Source: Mycolicibacterium rutilum (GTDB taxonomy: Bacteria > Actinomycetota > Actinomycetes > Mycobacteriales > Mycobacteriaceae). Taken from it: a DNA stretch of 64,000 nt. The notes below the pieces were generated by a model that worked only from the letters and a program-made list of their open reading frames with translations, was not told the DNA's origin and searched no databases. The DNA lies in NCBI RefSeq assembly GCF_900108565.1, contig NZ_LT629971.1:3038001-3102000 (forward strand). Reading direction: 5' to 3'. Each line of letters starts with the position of its first letter. Position 1 is the first letter of the stretch. Position numbers and translations under genes: made by a program. This document shows, in pieces, positions 32,721 through 40,546 of this stretch.

Positions 32721-32768
32721 ATGATCGTAAATATGGTCATTTCTACCAACTTTACGAGGATACGATGA
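32721..32768 (+). CDS. Putative leaderless uORF coupled to cysD (15 codons)
   Basis: ATG at 32721 lies 6 bases after TAATAT. The frame encodes MIVNMVISTNFTRIR and its TGA overlaps the cysD ATG as ATGA. Leaderless short ORFs upstream of sulfur genes are known in mycobacteria; the documented cysteine-sensing ones contain Cys runs, whereas this peptide has no Cys. cysD also has its own GAGG at 32756-32759. Confidence 0.55.
   Translation: MIVNMVISTNFTRIR
32727..32755. promoter_or_regulatory. Candidate operator in the cysD leader
   Basis: GTAAATATGG (32727-32736) and CCAACTTTAC (32746-32755) form an inverted repeat matching at 8 of 10 positions, with a 9-base spacer. An overlapping pair AATGATC/GGTCATT also occurs. 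Placement just after the transcription start suits a repressor such as an Rrf2 protein. Confidence 0.45.
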
Positions 32769-33697
32769 CCAGCACCGAACAGGCCGCTCAGGCCAACGCG
32801 GGCCGCTATGAGCTCAGCCATCTGCGCTCGCTGGAGGCCGAGGCGATCCACATAATCCGGGAGGTGGCCGCGGAGTTCGAGCGCCCCGTGCTGCTGTTCT
32901 CCGGCGGCAAGGACTCCATCGTCATGCTGCATCTCGCGCTCAAGGCGTTCCGGCCGGGCCGGCTGCCGTTCCCGGTGATGCACGTCGACACCGGGCACAA
33001 CTTCGACGAGGTGCTGCAGACCCGCGACGAGCTCGTCGAGGAGGCCGGCGTCCGGCTCGTGGTGGCCAAGGTGCAGGACGACATCGATGCCGGCCGCGTG
33101 GTCGAGACGATCCCGTCGCGCAACCCGCTGCAGACCGTGACGTTGTTGCGCGCGATCCGCGAGAACAAGTTCGACGCCGCGTTCGGCGGCGCCCGCCGCG
33201 ACGAGGAGAAGGCCCGCGCCAAGGAGCGGGTGTTCTCGTTCCGCGACGAGTTCGGCCAGTGGGATCCCAAGGCGCAGCGGCCCGAGCTGTGGAACATCTA
33301 CAACGGCCGGCACCACAAGGGTGAGCACATCCGGGTGTTCCCGCTGTCGAACTGGACCGAGTTCGACATCTGGTCCTACATCGGCGCCGAGAAGATCAAA
33401 CTGCCGTCGATCTATTACGCTCACCGGCGCAAGGTGTTCGAGCGCGACGGCATGCTGCTGGCCGTGCACCGCTACCTGCAGCCCCGCAAGGACGAAGAGG
33501 TCATCGAGAAGACTGTGCGGTTCCGCACCGTCGGCGACGTGACCTGCACCGGTTGCGTGGAGTCCACTGCGGCAACGGTTTCCGAGGTGATCGCCGAGAC
33601 CGCGGTGTCGCGGCTCACCGAACGCGGCGCCACCCGCGCCGACGACCGCATCTCCGAGGCCGGCATGGAAGACCGCAAGCGGGAGGGTTACTTCTGA
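32765..33697 (+). CDS. cysD: Sulfate adenylyltransferase small subunit CysD
   Basis: 310-residue PAPS reductase-like PP-loop enzyme. PP-loop LFSGGKDSIVML near residue 47; further conserved blocks HVDTGHNFDEVLQTRDE, FGGARRDEEKARAKERVFS, WNIYNGRHHKGEHIRVFPLSNWTE and VTCTGCVES. With CysN it adenylates sulfate to APS. First main gene of cysD-cysNC-cysQ; its stop overlaps the cysNC start by one base (TGATG). Confidence 0.97.
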   Translation: MTSTEQAAQANAGRYELSHLRSLEAEAIHIIREVAAEFERPVLLFSGGKDSIVMLHLALKAFRPGRLPFPVMHVDTGHNFDEVLQTRDELVEEAGVRLVVAKVQDDIDAGRVVETIPSRNPLQTVTLLRAIRENKFDAAFGGARRDEEKARAKERVFSFRDEFGQWDPKAQRPELWNIYNGRHHKGEHIRVFPLSNWTEFDIWSYIGAEKIKLPSIYYAHRRKVFERDGMLLAVHRYLQPRKDEEVIEKTVRFRTVGDVTCTGCVESTAATVSEVIAETAVSRLTERGATRADDRISEAGMEDRKREGYF

Positions 33698-35583
33698 TGA
33701 CCAGCACCTTAGACCGCACGGGCGCCACCACCCGGCCCGGCGCGACCCTGTTGCGCATCGCCACCGCCGGTTCCGTCGACGACGGTAAGTCGACCCTGAT
33801 CGGTCGGCTGCTGTTCGACTCGAAGGCCGTCATGGAAGACCAGTTGGCTTCTGTGGAGCGCACTTCCAAGGAACGCGGGCACGACTACACCGACCTCGCG
33901 CTGGTCACCGACGGGTTGCGCGCCGAACGTGAGCAGGGCATCACGATCGACGTGGCCTACCGCTACTTCGCGACGTCCAAGCGCAAGTTCATCATCGCCG
34001 ACACCCCCGGCCACATCCAGTACACCCGCAACATGGTCACCGGCACCTCGACGGCCCAGTTGGCGATCGTGCTGGTCGACGCGCGCCACGGCCTGCTCGA
34101 GCAGTCCCGACGCCACGCGTTCCTGGCGTCGCTGTTGGGCATTCAGCACATCGTGCTGGCGGTCAACAAGATGGACCTGATCGGCTGGGACCAGGAGCGG
34201 TTCGAGAAGATCCGCGAGGACTTCCACGATTTCGCCGCCCGCCTCGACATCCACGACGTCACCACGATCCCGCTGTCGGCGCTCAACGGCGACAATGTCG
34301 TCACCAAGTCCGCGAACACGCCGTGGTACGAGGGCCCGCCGCTGCTGAGCCACCTCGAAGAGGTCTACATCGCTGGCGACCGCAACCTCGTCGACGTCCG
34401 CTTCCCGGTCCAATACGTGATCCGCCCGCAGACCCTCGAGCACCACGACCACCGCAGCTATGCCGGCACGGTCGCCGGGGGTGTCATGAAGGTCGGCGAC
34501 GACGTCATCGTGCTGCCGGCGGGCAAGACGTCGCGCATCTCCGCGATTGAAGGTCCATCGGGACCCGTCGAGGTGGCGTTCCCGCCGATGGCCGTCGCGA
34601 TCAGCCTGGCCGACGACATCGACATCTCCCGTGGTGACCTGATCGCCCGGCCGAACAATCAGCCAAGGGTGACACAGGAATTCGACGCCACCGTCTGCTG
34701 GATGGCCGACGAGTCCGCGCTCGAGCCCGGCCGTGACTACCTGATCAAGCACACCACGCGCACCACCCGGGCGCGGGTAACCGCGCTGGACTACCGGCTC
34801 GACGTGAACACGCTGCACCGCGACAAGGAAGCCACCGCGCTCAAACTCAATGAGCTGGGCCGGGTCTCGTTGCGCACGCAGCAGCCGCTGTTGCTCGACG
34901 AGTACAGCCGTAACGCGGCGACGGGGTCGTTCATTCTGATCGACCCGAACACCAACGGCACGGTCGCCGCTGGGATGATCCTGCCCCAGGTCACCGCGCG
35001 GACGTCGAGCCCGAACACCGTGCGCCACGAGTCGCTGTGCAAAGCGGAGGACCGCCTCAGCAAGGGCCGGACCGTGTGGTTCACCGGGCTGTCGGGTTCG
35101 GGCAAGTCGTCGGTGGCGATGCTGGTCGAGCAGAAGCTGATCGAAAAGGGTGTGCCCGCTTACGTTCTCGACGGGGACAACCTGCGCCACGGACTCAACG
35201 CCGACCTCGGTTTCTCGATGGCCGACCGCGCGGAGAACCAGCGCAGGCTGGCGCACGTCGCGGCGATTCTCGCCGACTCGGGTCAGGTGGTGTTGGTGCC
35301 GGCGATCAGCCCGCTCGAAGAGCACCGCGCGCTCGCCCGCAAGGTCACCACCGAGGCGGGTCTGGACTTCTTCGAGGTGTTCTGCGACACCCCGCTGGAG
35401 GACTGCGAACGCCGGGATCCCAAGGGCCTCTACGCCAAAGCCCGTGCCGGCGAGATCACGCACTTCACCGGTATCGACAGCCCCTACCAGCGGCCCAAGA
35501 AGCCCGATCTGCGGCTGACCCCGGACCGCGACCCCGAGGAACTGGCTGATCTGGTGATCGAGCTGCTGGAAAGCAGGCGGTGA
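33697..35583 (+). CDS. cysN: Bifunctional sulfate adenylyltransferase GTPase/APS kinase CysNC
   Basis: 628-residue fusion. Residues about 15-430 are CysN, an EF-Tu-like GTPase with G1 GSVDDGKST, G3 DTPGH and G4 NKMD, followed by two beta-barrel domains. Residues about 445-628 are CysC, with P-loop GLSGSGKSS, VLDGDNLRHGLNADLGFS and CDTPLEDCERRDPKGLY. It drives APS formation and phosphorylates APS to PAPS, as in mycobacterial CysNC (Rv1286). The downstream phosphatase gene overlaps its stop by GTGA, so production and recycling of PAPS/PAP are coupled. Confidence 0.97.
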   Translation: MTSTLDRTGATTRPGATLLRIATAGSVDDGKSTLIGRLLFDSKAVMEDQLASVERTSKERGHDYTDLALVTDGLRAEREQGITIDVAYRYFATSKRKFIIADTPGHIQYTRNMVTGTSTAQLAIVLVDARHGLLEQSRRHAFLASLLGIQHIVLAVNKMDLIGWDQERFEKIREDFHDFAARLDIHDVTTIPLSALNGDNVVTKSANTPWYEGPPLLSHLEEVYIAGDRNLVDVRFPVQYVIRPQTLEHHDHRSYAGTVAGGVMKVGDDVIVLPAGKTSRISAIEGPSGPVEVAFPPMAVAISLADDIDISRGDLIARPNNQPRVTQEFDATVCWMADESALEPGRDYLIKHTTRTTRARVTALDYRLDVNTLHRDKEATALKLNELGRVSLRTQQPLLLDEYSRNAATGSFILIDPNTNGTVAAGMILPQVTARTSSPNTVRHESLCKAEDRLSKGRTVWFTGLSGSGKSSVAMLVEQKLIEKGVPAYVLDGDNLRHGLNADLGFSMADRAENQRRLAHVAAILADSGQVVLVPAISPLEEHRALARKVTTEAGLDFFEVFCDTPLEDCERRDPKGLYAKARAGEITHFTGIDSPYQRPKKPDLRLTPDRDPEELADLVIELLESRR

Positions 35584-36308
35584 GCGATCACGACGTCGCC
35601 GCGCGGCTGGCGACGGACGCGGGAAAGTTGCTTCTGCAGGTCCGCGAGGAGCTGGCCGACGCCACCGCCAACGAGCGAAAGGCCGCCGGCGACAAGCGCT
35701 CCCACGACTTCCTGATGGAGGCGTTGGCGGCCGAGCGGCCGGACGACGCGGTGCTGTCCGAGGAGGGCGCCGACGACCCGGTCCGGCTGACGGCCGAGCG
35801 GGTGTGGATCGTCGACCCGCTCGACGGCACCCGGGAGTTCTCCGAACTCGGGCGTGAGGACTGGGCCGTGCATGTCGCGCTGTGGCAGAACGGCGAACTG
35901 GTCGCCGGGGCGGTGGCACTGCCCGCGCAGGGCGTCACGCTGGCCACCCCGACGGTCGCGCCGCCCCCGCCGCAACCCGGCAGTCCGCGGATCGTGGTGT
36001 CGCGCACCCGCCCGCCGGCCATTGCGCTCGCCGTGCGCGACGCGCTGAACGGCGAACTGGTCGAAATGGGTTCTGCGGGAGCCAAAGTCGCCTCGGTCGT
36101 GCAGGGCCACTCCGACGTCTACGTGCACGCCGGCGGGCAGTACGAGTGGGACTCGGCGGCGCCGGTCGCCGTCGCCCGCGCCGCGGGCTTGCACACCTCG
36201 CGCATCGACGGGTCCCCGCTGCGCTACAACCAGCGCGACTCGAAGCTGCCGGACCTGGTGGTGTGCCGACCGGAGCTGGCCGACGCGGTGCTCGCCGTCA
36301 CGGCCTGA
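35580..36308 (+). CDS. cysQ: CysQ-like 3'-phosphoadenosine phosphatase
   Basis: 242-residue member of the inositol monophosphatase/FIG superfamily. Metal-site blocks: AVLSEEGADDP, VWIVDPLDGTREFSE (DPLDG) and, near the C-terminus, VHAGGQYEWDSAAPVAVARAAG. Strong similarity of these blocks to mycobacterial CysQ (Rv2131c). It should convert PAP (or PAPS) to AMP (or APS), relieving product inhibition. In M. tuberculosis cysQ is not next to cysNC, so this placement in the operon is a difference; it may be a second copy. GTG start in GTGA overlap with cysNC. Confidence 0.88.
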   Translation: MSDHDVAARLATDAGKLLLQVREELADATANERKAAGDKRSHDFLMEALAAERPDDAVLSEEGADDPVRLTAERVWIVDPLDGTREFSELGREDWAVHVALWQNGELVAGAVALPAQGVTLATPTVAPPPPQPGSPRIVVSRTRPPAIALAVRDALNGELVEMGSAGAKVASVVQGHSDVYVHAGGQYEWDSAAPVAVARAAGLHTSRIDGSPLRYNQRDSKLPDLVVCRPELADAVLAVTA

Positions 36309-36750
36309 CCGGCGGCTCGTCCCCGATTCCCGGACAGGCTTTCACGATCGCTTGAATCGCGTTGTCCAGACGCGTTTTGGCGCCGAAGTACTCCCTGCTG
36401 GGTGCAGCCGAAGCCGGCGCAAGCGTGCTGCGGCTGATCGCCTCCAACGCATCCGCGACCGTGTTCACCTCGGCGCGCAGCGCCGCCGATTCGATGGCGG
36501 CCGCACGGGTGCGGATCTCGGCGGCGTCCTCGGCTTCCGCGGCGGCAGCGGCCGGCCGGTCCAACGGCTCGTCGGTGACATCGGCCGGCAGTGTGCTGAT
36601 CACCTCGCCCATCGCTCCCGCGAGCGGCCGCAGCGCATGCTCCGCCTTCTGGCAGTCGGGGGAGAGGTCCCCGTCCCCTCGCGTTAACAGCACCACGACG
36701 ACACCGGCGATGACGAGCGCGGCCGCGACGCCGCCGATCAGGTACTTCAC
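36298..36750 (-). CDS. Small membrane-anchored helical protein
   Basis: 150-residue protein: N-terminal TM or uncleaved signal (MKYLIGGVAAALVIAGVVVVLLT), then an Ala/Glu-rich, probably helical outside region with two Cys (SPDCQKAEHAL and IVKACPGIG) that could form a disulfide between its two ends. Overlaps the cysQ 3' end by 11 bases in a convergent arrangement. No family recognised. Confidence 0.65.
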   Translation of the reverse strand: MKYLIGGVAAALVIAGVVVVLLTRGDGDLSPDCQKAEHALRPLAGAMGEVISTLPADVTDEPLDRPAAAAAEAEDAAEIRTRAAAIESAALRAEVNTVADALEAISRSTLAPASAAPSREYFGAKTRLDNAIQAIVKACPGIGDEPPVRP

Positions 36751-36791
36751 TCCTCGAGCCTAAATCGTGTGCGGTCGTATAGGTTTCTGCC

Positions 36792-37391
36792 ATGGCCGAA
36801 CACCCCACGCTGCGCGCGCTGAGCGGGCTGCCCGCCCAACCCGAGAGCCTCGCCTCCTCGGCGCTGGTCCTGATCGACTGCCAGAACACCTACACGCGCG
36901 GCGTCATGGAACTCGACGGCGTGCAGGCCGCGCTCGACGAGGCCGAACGCCTACTCGATCGGGCACGCACGGCCGGCATCCCGATCATCCACATCCAGCA
37001 CGACGACGGGCCGGGCAGTCCGTTTGACATCCGCGACGACATCGGCGCCATCGTCGACCGCGTCGCGCCCCGCGGTGACGAGCCGGTCGTGGTGAAGAAC
37101 TACCCGAACTCGTTCGTGGGCACCGACCTCGACGAGCGGCTCAAGGCCGTCGGCGCGCAGAACCTGGTGCTGGCCGGGTTCATGACGCACATGTGCGTCA
37201 ATTCCACGGCGCGCGGCGCGTTCAACCTCGGCTACGCACCGACGGTGGTCGCCAAGGCGACGGCGACGCGCCCGTTGCCCGACCCCACCGGCGGCGAGCT
37301 TTCGGCCGCGGCGGTGCACACGGCCAGCCTGGCCGCGATCGCCGACCTGTTCGCCGTGGTCGTGCCCGACGCCGCCACCATCCCGGACTGA
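36792..37391 (+). CDS. Isochorismatase-family cysteine hydrolase
   Basis: 199-residue hydrolase with the family triad: Asp in ALVLIDCQNTYT, Lys in VVVKNYPNSF, and the nucleophilic Cys in LAGFMTHMCVNSTARGAF. Includes LKAVGAQNLVLAGF typical of nicotinamidase/isochorismatase-like enzymes. Actual substrate not predictable. It ends 27 bases before the Rrf2 gene and may be co-transcribed with it. Confidence 0.88.
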   Translation: MAEHPTLRALSGLPAQPESLASSALVLIDCQNTYTRGVMELDGVQAALDEAERLLDRARTAGIPIIHIQHDDGPGSPFDIRDDIGAIVDRVAPRGDEPVVVKNYPNSFVGTDLDERLKAVGAQNLVLAGFMTHMCVNSTARGAFNLGYAPTVVAKATATRPLPDPTGGELSAAAVHTASLAAIADLFAVVVPDAATIPD

Positions 37392-37418
37392 CGCCGAAGC
37401 GGTGGCACAATCCGTGTC

Positions 37419-37895
37419 ATGCGGATGTCGGCGAAGGCGGAGTACGCCGTTCGCGCGATGGTGCAACTGGCCGTCGCCGATGACGGGGCCCTGATCAAGA
37501 CAGATGACCTGGCCAAGGCGCAGGGCATTCCGCCGCAGTTCCTCGTCGACATCCTGTCCGTGTTGCGCGCCGATCGCCTGGTCCGCAGCCACCGCGGCCG
37601 CGAGGGCGGCTACGAGTTGGGCCGGCCCGCCGAGCAGATCAGCATCGCCGACGTCCTGCGCTCCATCGACGGCCCGTTGGCCAGCGTGCGCGACATCGGG
37701 CTCGGCGACCTGCCGTACACGGGCCCGACGACCGCGCTGACCGACGTCTGGCGGGCGCTACGCGCAAGCATGCGATCGGTGCTGGAGGAGACCAGCCTCG
37801 CCGACGTCGCCGCGAACGCGTTGCCGCAGCATGTGCGCAAACTCGCCGATGACTACCGCGGGCAGGAGTCCAAGCGCGGTCACTCGCTGAACTAG
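37419..37895 (+). CDS. Rrf2-family transcriptional regulator without Fe-S cysteines (Rv1287-like)
   Basis: 158-residue Rrf2 protein. The N-terminal winged helix [18 protein letters not shown], the recognition region [18 protein letters not shown] and the wing [14 protein letters not shown] are clear. It contains no cysteine at all, so unlike IscR/NsrR it cannot hold a cluster; cysteine-metabolism repressor CymR of Firmicutes is a cluster-free family precedent. Its position near cysDNC is conserved with Rv1287, so it is a good candidate for the cysD operator. Overlaps the convergent TetR gene by 4 bases. Confidence 0.88.
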   Translation: MRMSAKAEYAVRAMVQLAVADDGALIKTDDLAKAQGIPPQFLVDILSVLRADRLVRSHRGREGGYELGRPAEQISIADVLRSIDGPLASVRDIGLGDLPYTGPTTALTDVWRALRASMRSVLEETSLADVAANALPQHVRKLADDYRGQESKRGHSLN

Positions 37896-38521
37896 CGGCT
37901 GCCGCGCGCTGCGATCCCGTCGAGCAGCATGCGCAGGCCGCGCTCGAAGTCCTCGGCGACCGGGGTGCGCACCGCAACCTGGGCTAGTGCCGCGATGTGC
38001 GGGTAGCTGTCACCGGCCACTGCGCCGATGCGGGTCGCGGCGTCGGGCGCATCGCGGCCGGTGGTCAACGGCCCGGCCAGTTCCGACTGCACCGCGCCGA
38101 CGACGAAGCCCAACACCGCATGGAAGGCGGCCAGCCGGTCGGTGTCGGACAATCCGCCGCGTTCCAGCGCACCGACCAACGCATCGACAACTGCATATCC
38201 GGTCGCCGACGCCGTGCGCCGCGTCAGGACCAATGGGATCGCGGCGGGATGCGCGCGGATGCTGCGCCACATCGCATCGGCCAGCGCATAGACGTCCTCG
38301 ACCCAGTCCGCGGTCGGTGCCGGCACCTCCATCTCCGCAACCACCGCGGCGACGACGAGTTCCTCCAACTCCGCCTTGTCGCGGACGTAGTTGTAGACCG
38401 TCATCGGCCCGGTGCCCAGCACCCCGGCCAACGCCCGCATGCTCAATGCGTCGGCACCGGACGTGTCGACGATTCCCAGCGCCGCGGCGGCGATCTCCTC
38501 CGTGGTAAACCGTGCGCGCAC
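37892..38521 (-). CDS. TetR-family transcriptional regulator
   Basis: 209-residue repressor: N-terminal HTH ([42 protein letters not shown] in essence, residues about 5-50) and a C-terminal ligand domain of the TetR_C type. The GTG at 38521 is fixed by an excellent AAGGAGGG 6 bases upstream. Divergent from an alpha/beta hydrolase gene across a 77-base region filled by a near-perfect inverted repeat, so it likely represses itself and the hydrolase operon. Confidence 0.9.
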   Translation of the reverse strand: MRARFTTEEIAAAALGIVDTSGADALSMRALAGVLGTGPMTVYNYVRDKAELEELVVAAVVAEMEVPAPTADWVEDVYALADAMWRSIRAHPAAIPLVLTRRTASATGYAVVDALVGALERGGLSDTDRLAAFHAVLGFVVGAVQSELAGPLTTGRDAPDAATRIGAVAGDSYPHIAALAQVAVRTPVAEDFERGLRMLLDGIAARGSR

Positions 38522-38534
38522 CGACCCTCCTTGA

Positions 38535-38582
38535 CAAGTACAGCGTACGTAAAGCAGTGTAACTATACGTACACCGTACTTG
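38535..38582. promoter_or_regulatory. TetR operator, two GTAC-N3-GTAC boxes
   Basis: Arms CAAGTACAGCGTACGTA (38535-38551) and TACGTACACCGTACTTG (38566-38582) are inverse at 15 of 17 positions. Each contains an 11-base quasi-palindrome, GTACAGCGTAC and GTACACCGTAC, about 31 bases apart: two binding sites for TetR dimers covering both divergent promoters. Confidence 0.75.
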
Positions 38583-38598
38583 TGTGAGGGAGCGTCCC

Positions 38599-39498
38599 AT
38601 GACGACAACGATTCCGACCCATCGCGTGGACTTTCACATCGACGGCACGCGATGCGCGGCCTGGCTGACGCTGCCCGACGGCGACGGACCGCATCCGGGG
38701 ATCGTGCTGGTGCACGGCCTCGGCGCGACGCACGACATGATGCTGGCGCAGTACGAGCAGCATTTCGCCGCCGCAGGCATCGCCACGCTGGCCTTCGACT
38801 ACCGGCACACCGGTGAGTCGGACGGACAACCGCGCCAACACATCTCGGCGAACCGGCAACGAAATGACGTCATCGCCGCCGCGCGACACCTGGCCGCGCA
38901 CCCGCAGATCGACGGCCGACGGATCGGGCTGTGGGGCACCAGCCTCGGCGCCATGAACGTCATCCGGGCCGCAGCCGTCCACGACGTGGCCGCCGCCGTG
39001 GTGCAGTGCCCGATCGTGCACGGACCGGCGGCCGCCCGCAGTCTCGGGCCGCGCGCGGCGCTGCGGCTTGTTCCCGCGATCACCGACGACCTCCTGCGCC
39101 GGATGGCCGGGCGGGCCCGCCGCCACCTCCCCATCGTCGGGCCACCGGACGGCTTCGCCCTGGTCACGGTGGCGGGCGCGGAAGCCGGCTGGAACTCGAC
39201 GGTGCCGCCCGGCGGGCAGTTCGACAACCGGATCCTGGCCGCCGACGCGGTGACGATGGTGACCACGTCGGCGATCCGGGACGCGCGAAAGGTGAGGGCG
39301 CCGTTGCTGGTATGCGTGTGTGACCGGGAAACCCTGATGGACCCGGCGTACGCCGAACTGGTCGCGCGCCGAGCGCCCCGCGGACGCGCCCGCCACTACG
39401 CGGCGGACCACTTCGAGATCTACCACCCGCCGCAGGTGACGGCGGCGCTCGCCGACCAGACCGCGTTCCTGCAGGAGCATCTCGATGTCTGCGCGTGA
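38599..39498 (+). CDS. Alpha/beta hydrolase
   Basis: 299-residue alpha/beta hydrolase. IVLVHGLGATHDMM carries the oxyanion loop; the nucleophile elbow is GLWGTSLGAMN (Ser near 115); the C-terminal AADHFEIYHPPQVTAAL supplies the His. Similar to dienelactone hydrolase/peptidase S9-like proteins of unknown substrate. ATG after GAGGGAGCG. Expected to be induced when the divergent TetR releases its operator. Overlaps the next gene by 14 bases. Confidence 0.87.
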   Translation: MTTTIPTHRVDFHIDGTRCAAWLTLPDGDGPHPGIVLVHGLGATHDMMLAQYEQHFAAAGIATLAFDYRHTGESDGQPRQHISANRQRNDVIAAARHLAAHPQIDGRRIGLWGTSLGAMNVIRAAAVHDVAAAVVQCPIVHGPAAARSLGPRAALRLVPAITDDLLRRMAGRARRHLPIVGPPDGFALVTVAGAEAGWNSTVPPGGQFDNRILAADAVTMVTTSAIRDARKVRAPLLVCVCDRETLMDPAYAELVARRAPRGRARHYAADHFEIYHPPQVTAALADQTAFLQEHLDVCA

Positions 39499-40144
39499 GC
39501 GTCTGCGCGACAACGACATCCGCCTGGTCAGCGCGCTGGCCGATCTGCGCCCCGATGAATGGGCGCAGCCGAGCCTGTGCGACGCGTGGACCAATCACGA
39601 GGTGCTGGCGCACCTGGTGATCGGCTACCGCACCGGTATCGGTACGTTCGCGGCGACCCTCGTGCGGCACCAGGGTTCGTTCGACCGCGCCAACACCGCG
39701 CTGGCCAAAACGTTGGCTCAGCAGGCCGGGCCCGCCGACCTGCTCGACGAGCTGAGCCGCCTGATCGACCGCCCGCGCGGCCTGGGCCGGATCTTCCCGC
39801 CGCAGCTGCTGCTCGGCGACCACGTCACGCACGAACTCGACATCCTGTTTCCGCTCGGCCGGCCCCCGGGAACCCGCCGAGATGTGCTGGCCGCGGTGCT
39901 CAACACCCAGGTGACGGTGCCCAACCCGTTCGTTCCGGCATTCGCCAACAGCCGCCGAATCCGGTTGCGCGCCACCGACATCGCGTGGACCCACGGCGAC
40001 GCGGGGCCGGTTGTTCAGGGTTGCGCCGCCGACCTGGTGTCGGTGCTCGGCAACCGGCCGCATGCGCTGCCCCGCTTGACCGGCGACGGTGTCGACGTGC
40101 TCGCGGCGAGGGTCAGTCCGCGCCCGAGCCGTACGGCCGGGTGA
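39485..40144 (+). CDS. Mycothiol-dependent maleylpyruvate isomerase-like (DinB superfamily) protein
   Basis: 219-residue protein with the DinB-like fold of the mycothiol-dependent maleylpyruvate isomerase group: RLVSALADLRPDEWAQPSLCDAWTNHEVLAHLVIGY at the N-terminus, where His residues in TNHEVLAHL and GDHVTHELD provide the metal site. Members use or detoxify with mycothiol. Second gene of the TetR-controlled unit; probably acts with the hydrolase on a foreign compound. Its 3' end overlaps the convergent glyoxalase-like gene by 32 bases. Confidence 0.82.
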   Translation: MSARERLRDNDIRLVSALADLRPDEWAQPSLCDAWTNHEVLAHLVIGYRTGIGTFAATLVRHQGSFDRANTALAKTLAQQAGPADLLDELSRLIDRPRGLGRIFPPQLLLGDHVTHELDILFPLGRPPGTRRDVLAAVLNTQVTVPNPFVPAFANSRRIRLRATDIAWTHGDAGPVVQGCAADLVSVLGNRPHALPRLTGDGVDVLAARVSPRPSRTAG

Positions 40145-40505
40145 GGATTTCCAGGTAGTGGCCCGCCGGATCCTGGAAGTACACGCCCCGTCCGCCGTCG
40201 TTGTGGTTGATCTCCCCGGGCCTGCTGCCTCGGGGATCCGCCCAGTGCGGCACCCCGCGCTCGGTGATCCGGCCGTAGATGGCGGTGAACTCGTCTTCGG
40301 ACACCAGGAACGCGTAGTGCTGCGGCCGGATGTCCTCGCCCTCGGCGACCTGCGCGTAATCCAGGCTCACACCGTGGTTGAGCTCGACGGCCAGGAACGG
40401 GCCGAACTCTCTGGCAGCGGGCAGACCGAACAACTCGGTGAAAAATCTCGCTGACTCAGCGCGGTCATGAGCCGCGACGATGGTGTGATTGAACGTGATA
40501 GCCAT
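40113..40505 (-). CDS. VOC (glyoxalase/bleomycin-resistance) family protein
   Basis: 130-residue vicinal-oxygen-chelate protein. N-terminus MAITFNHTIVAAHDRAESARFFTELFGL and C-terminus GRGVYFQDPAGHYLEILTRPYG show the paired beta-alpha-beta-beta-beta modules with His and Glu metal ligands. Start at ATG 40505; a codon 15 bases upstream is possible. Could be a glyoxalase, dioxygenase or resistance protein; substrate unknown. Confidence 0.85.
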   Translation of the reverse strand: MAITFNHTIVAAHDRAESARFFTELFGLPAAREFGPFLAVELNHGVSLDYAQVAEGEDIRPQHYAFLVSEDEFTAIYGRITERGVPHWADPRGSRPGEINHNDGGRGVYFQDPAGHYLEILTRPYGSGAD

Positions 40506-40546
40506 GAATTTCCGAGTCAACCACCGCCGCTATCGGACACGCAAGG

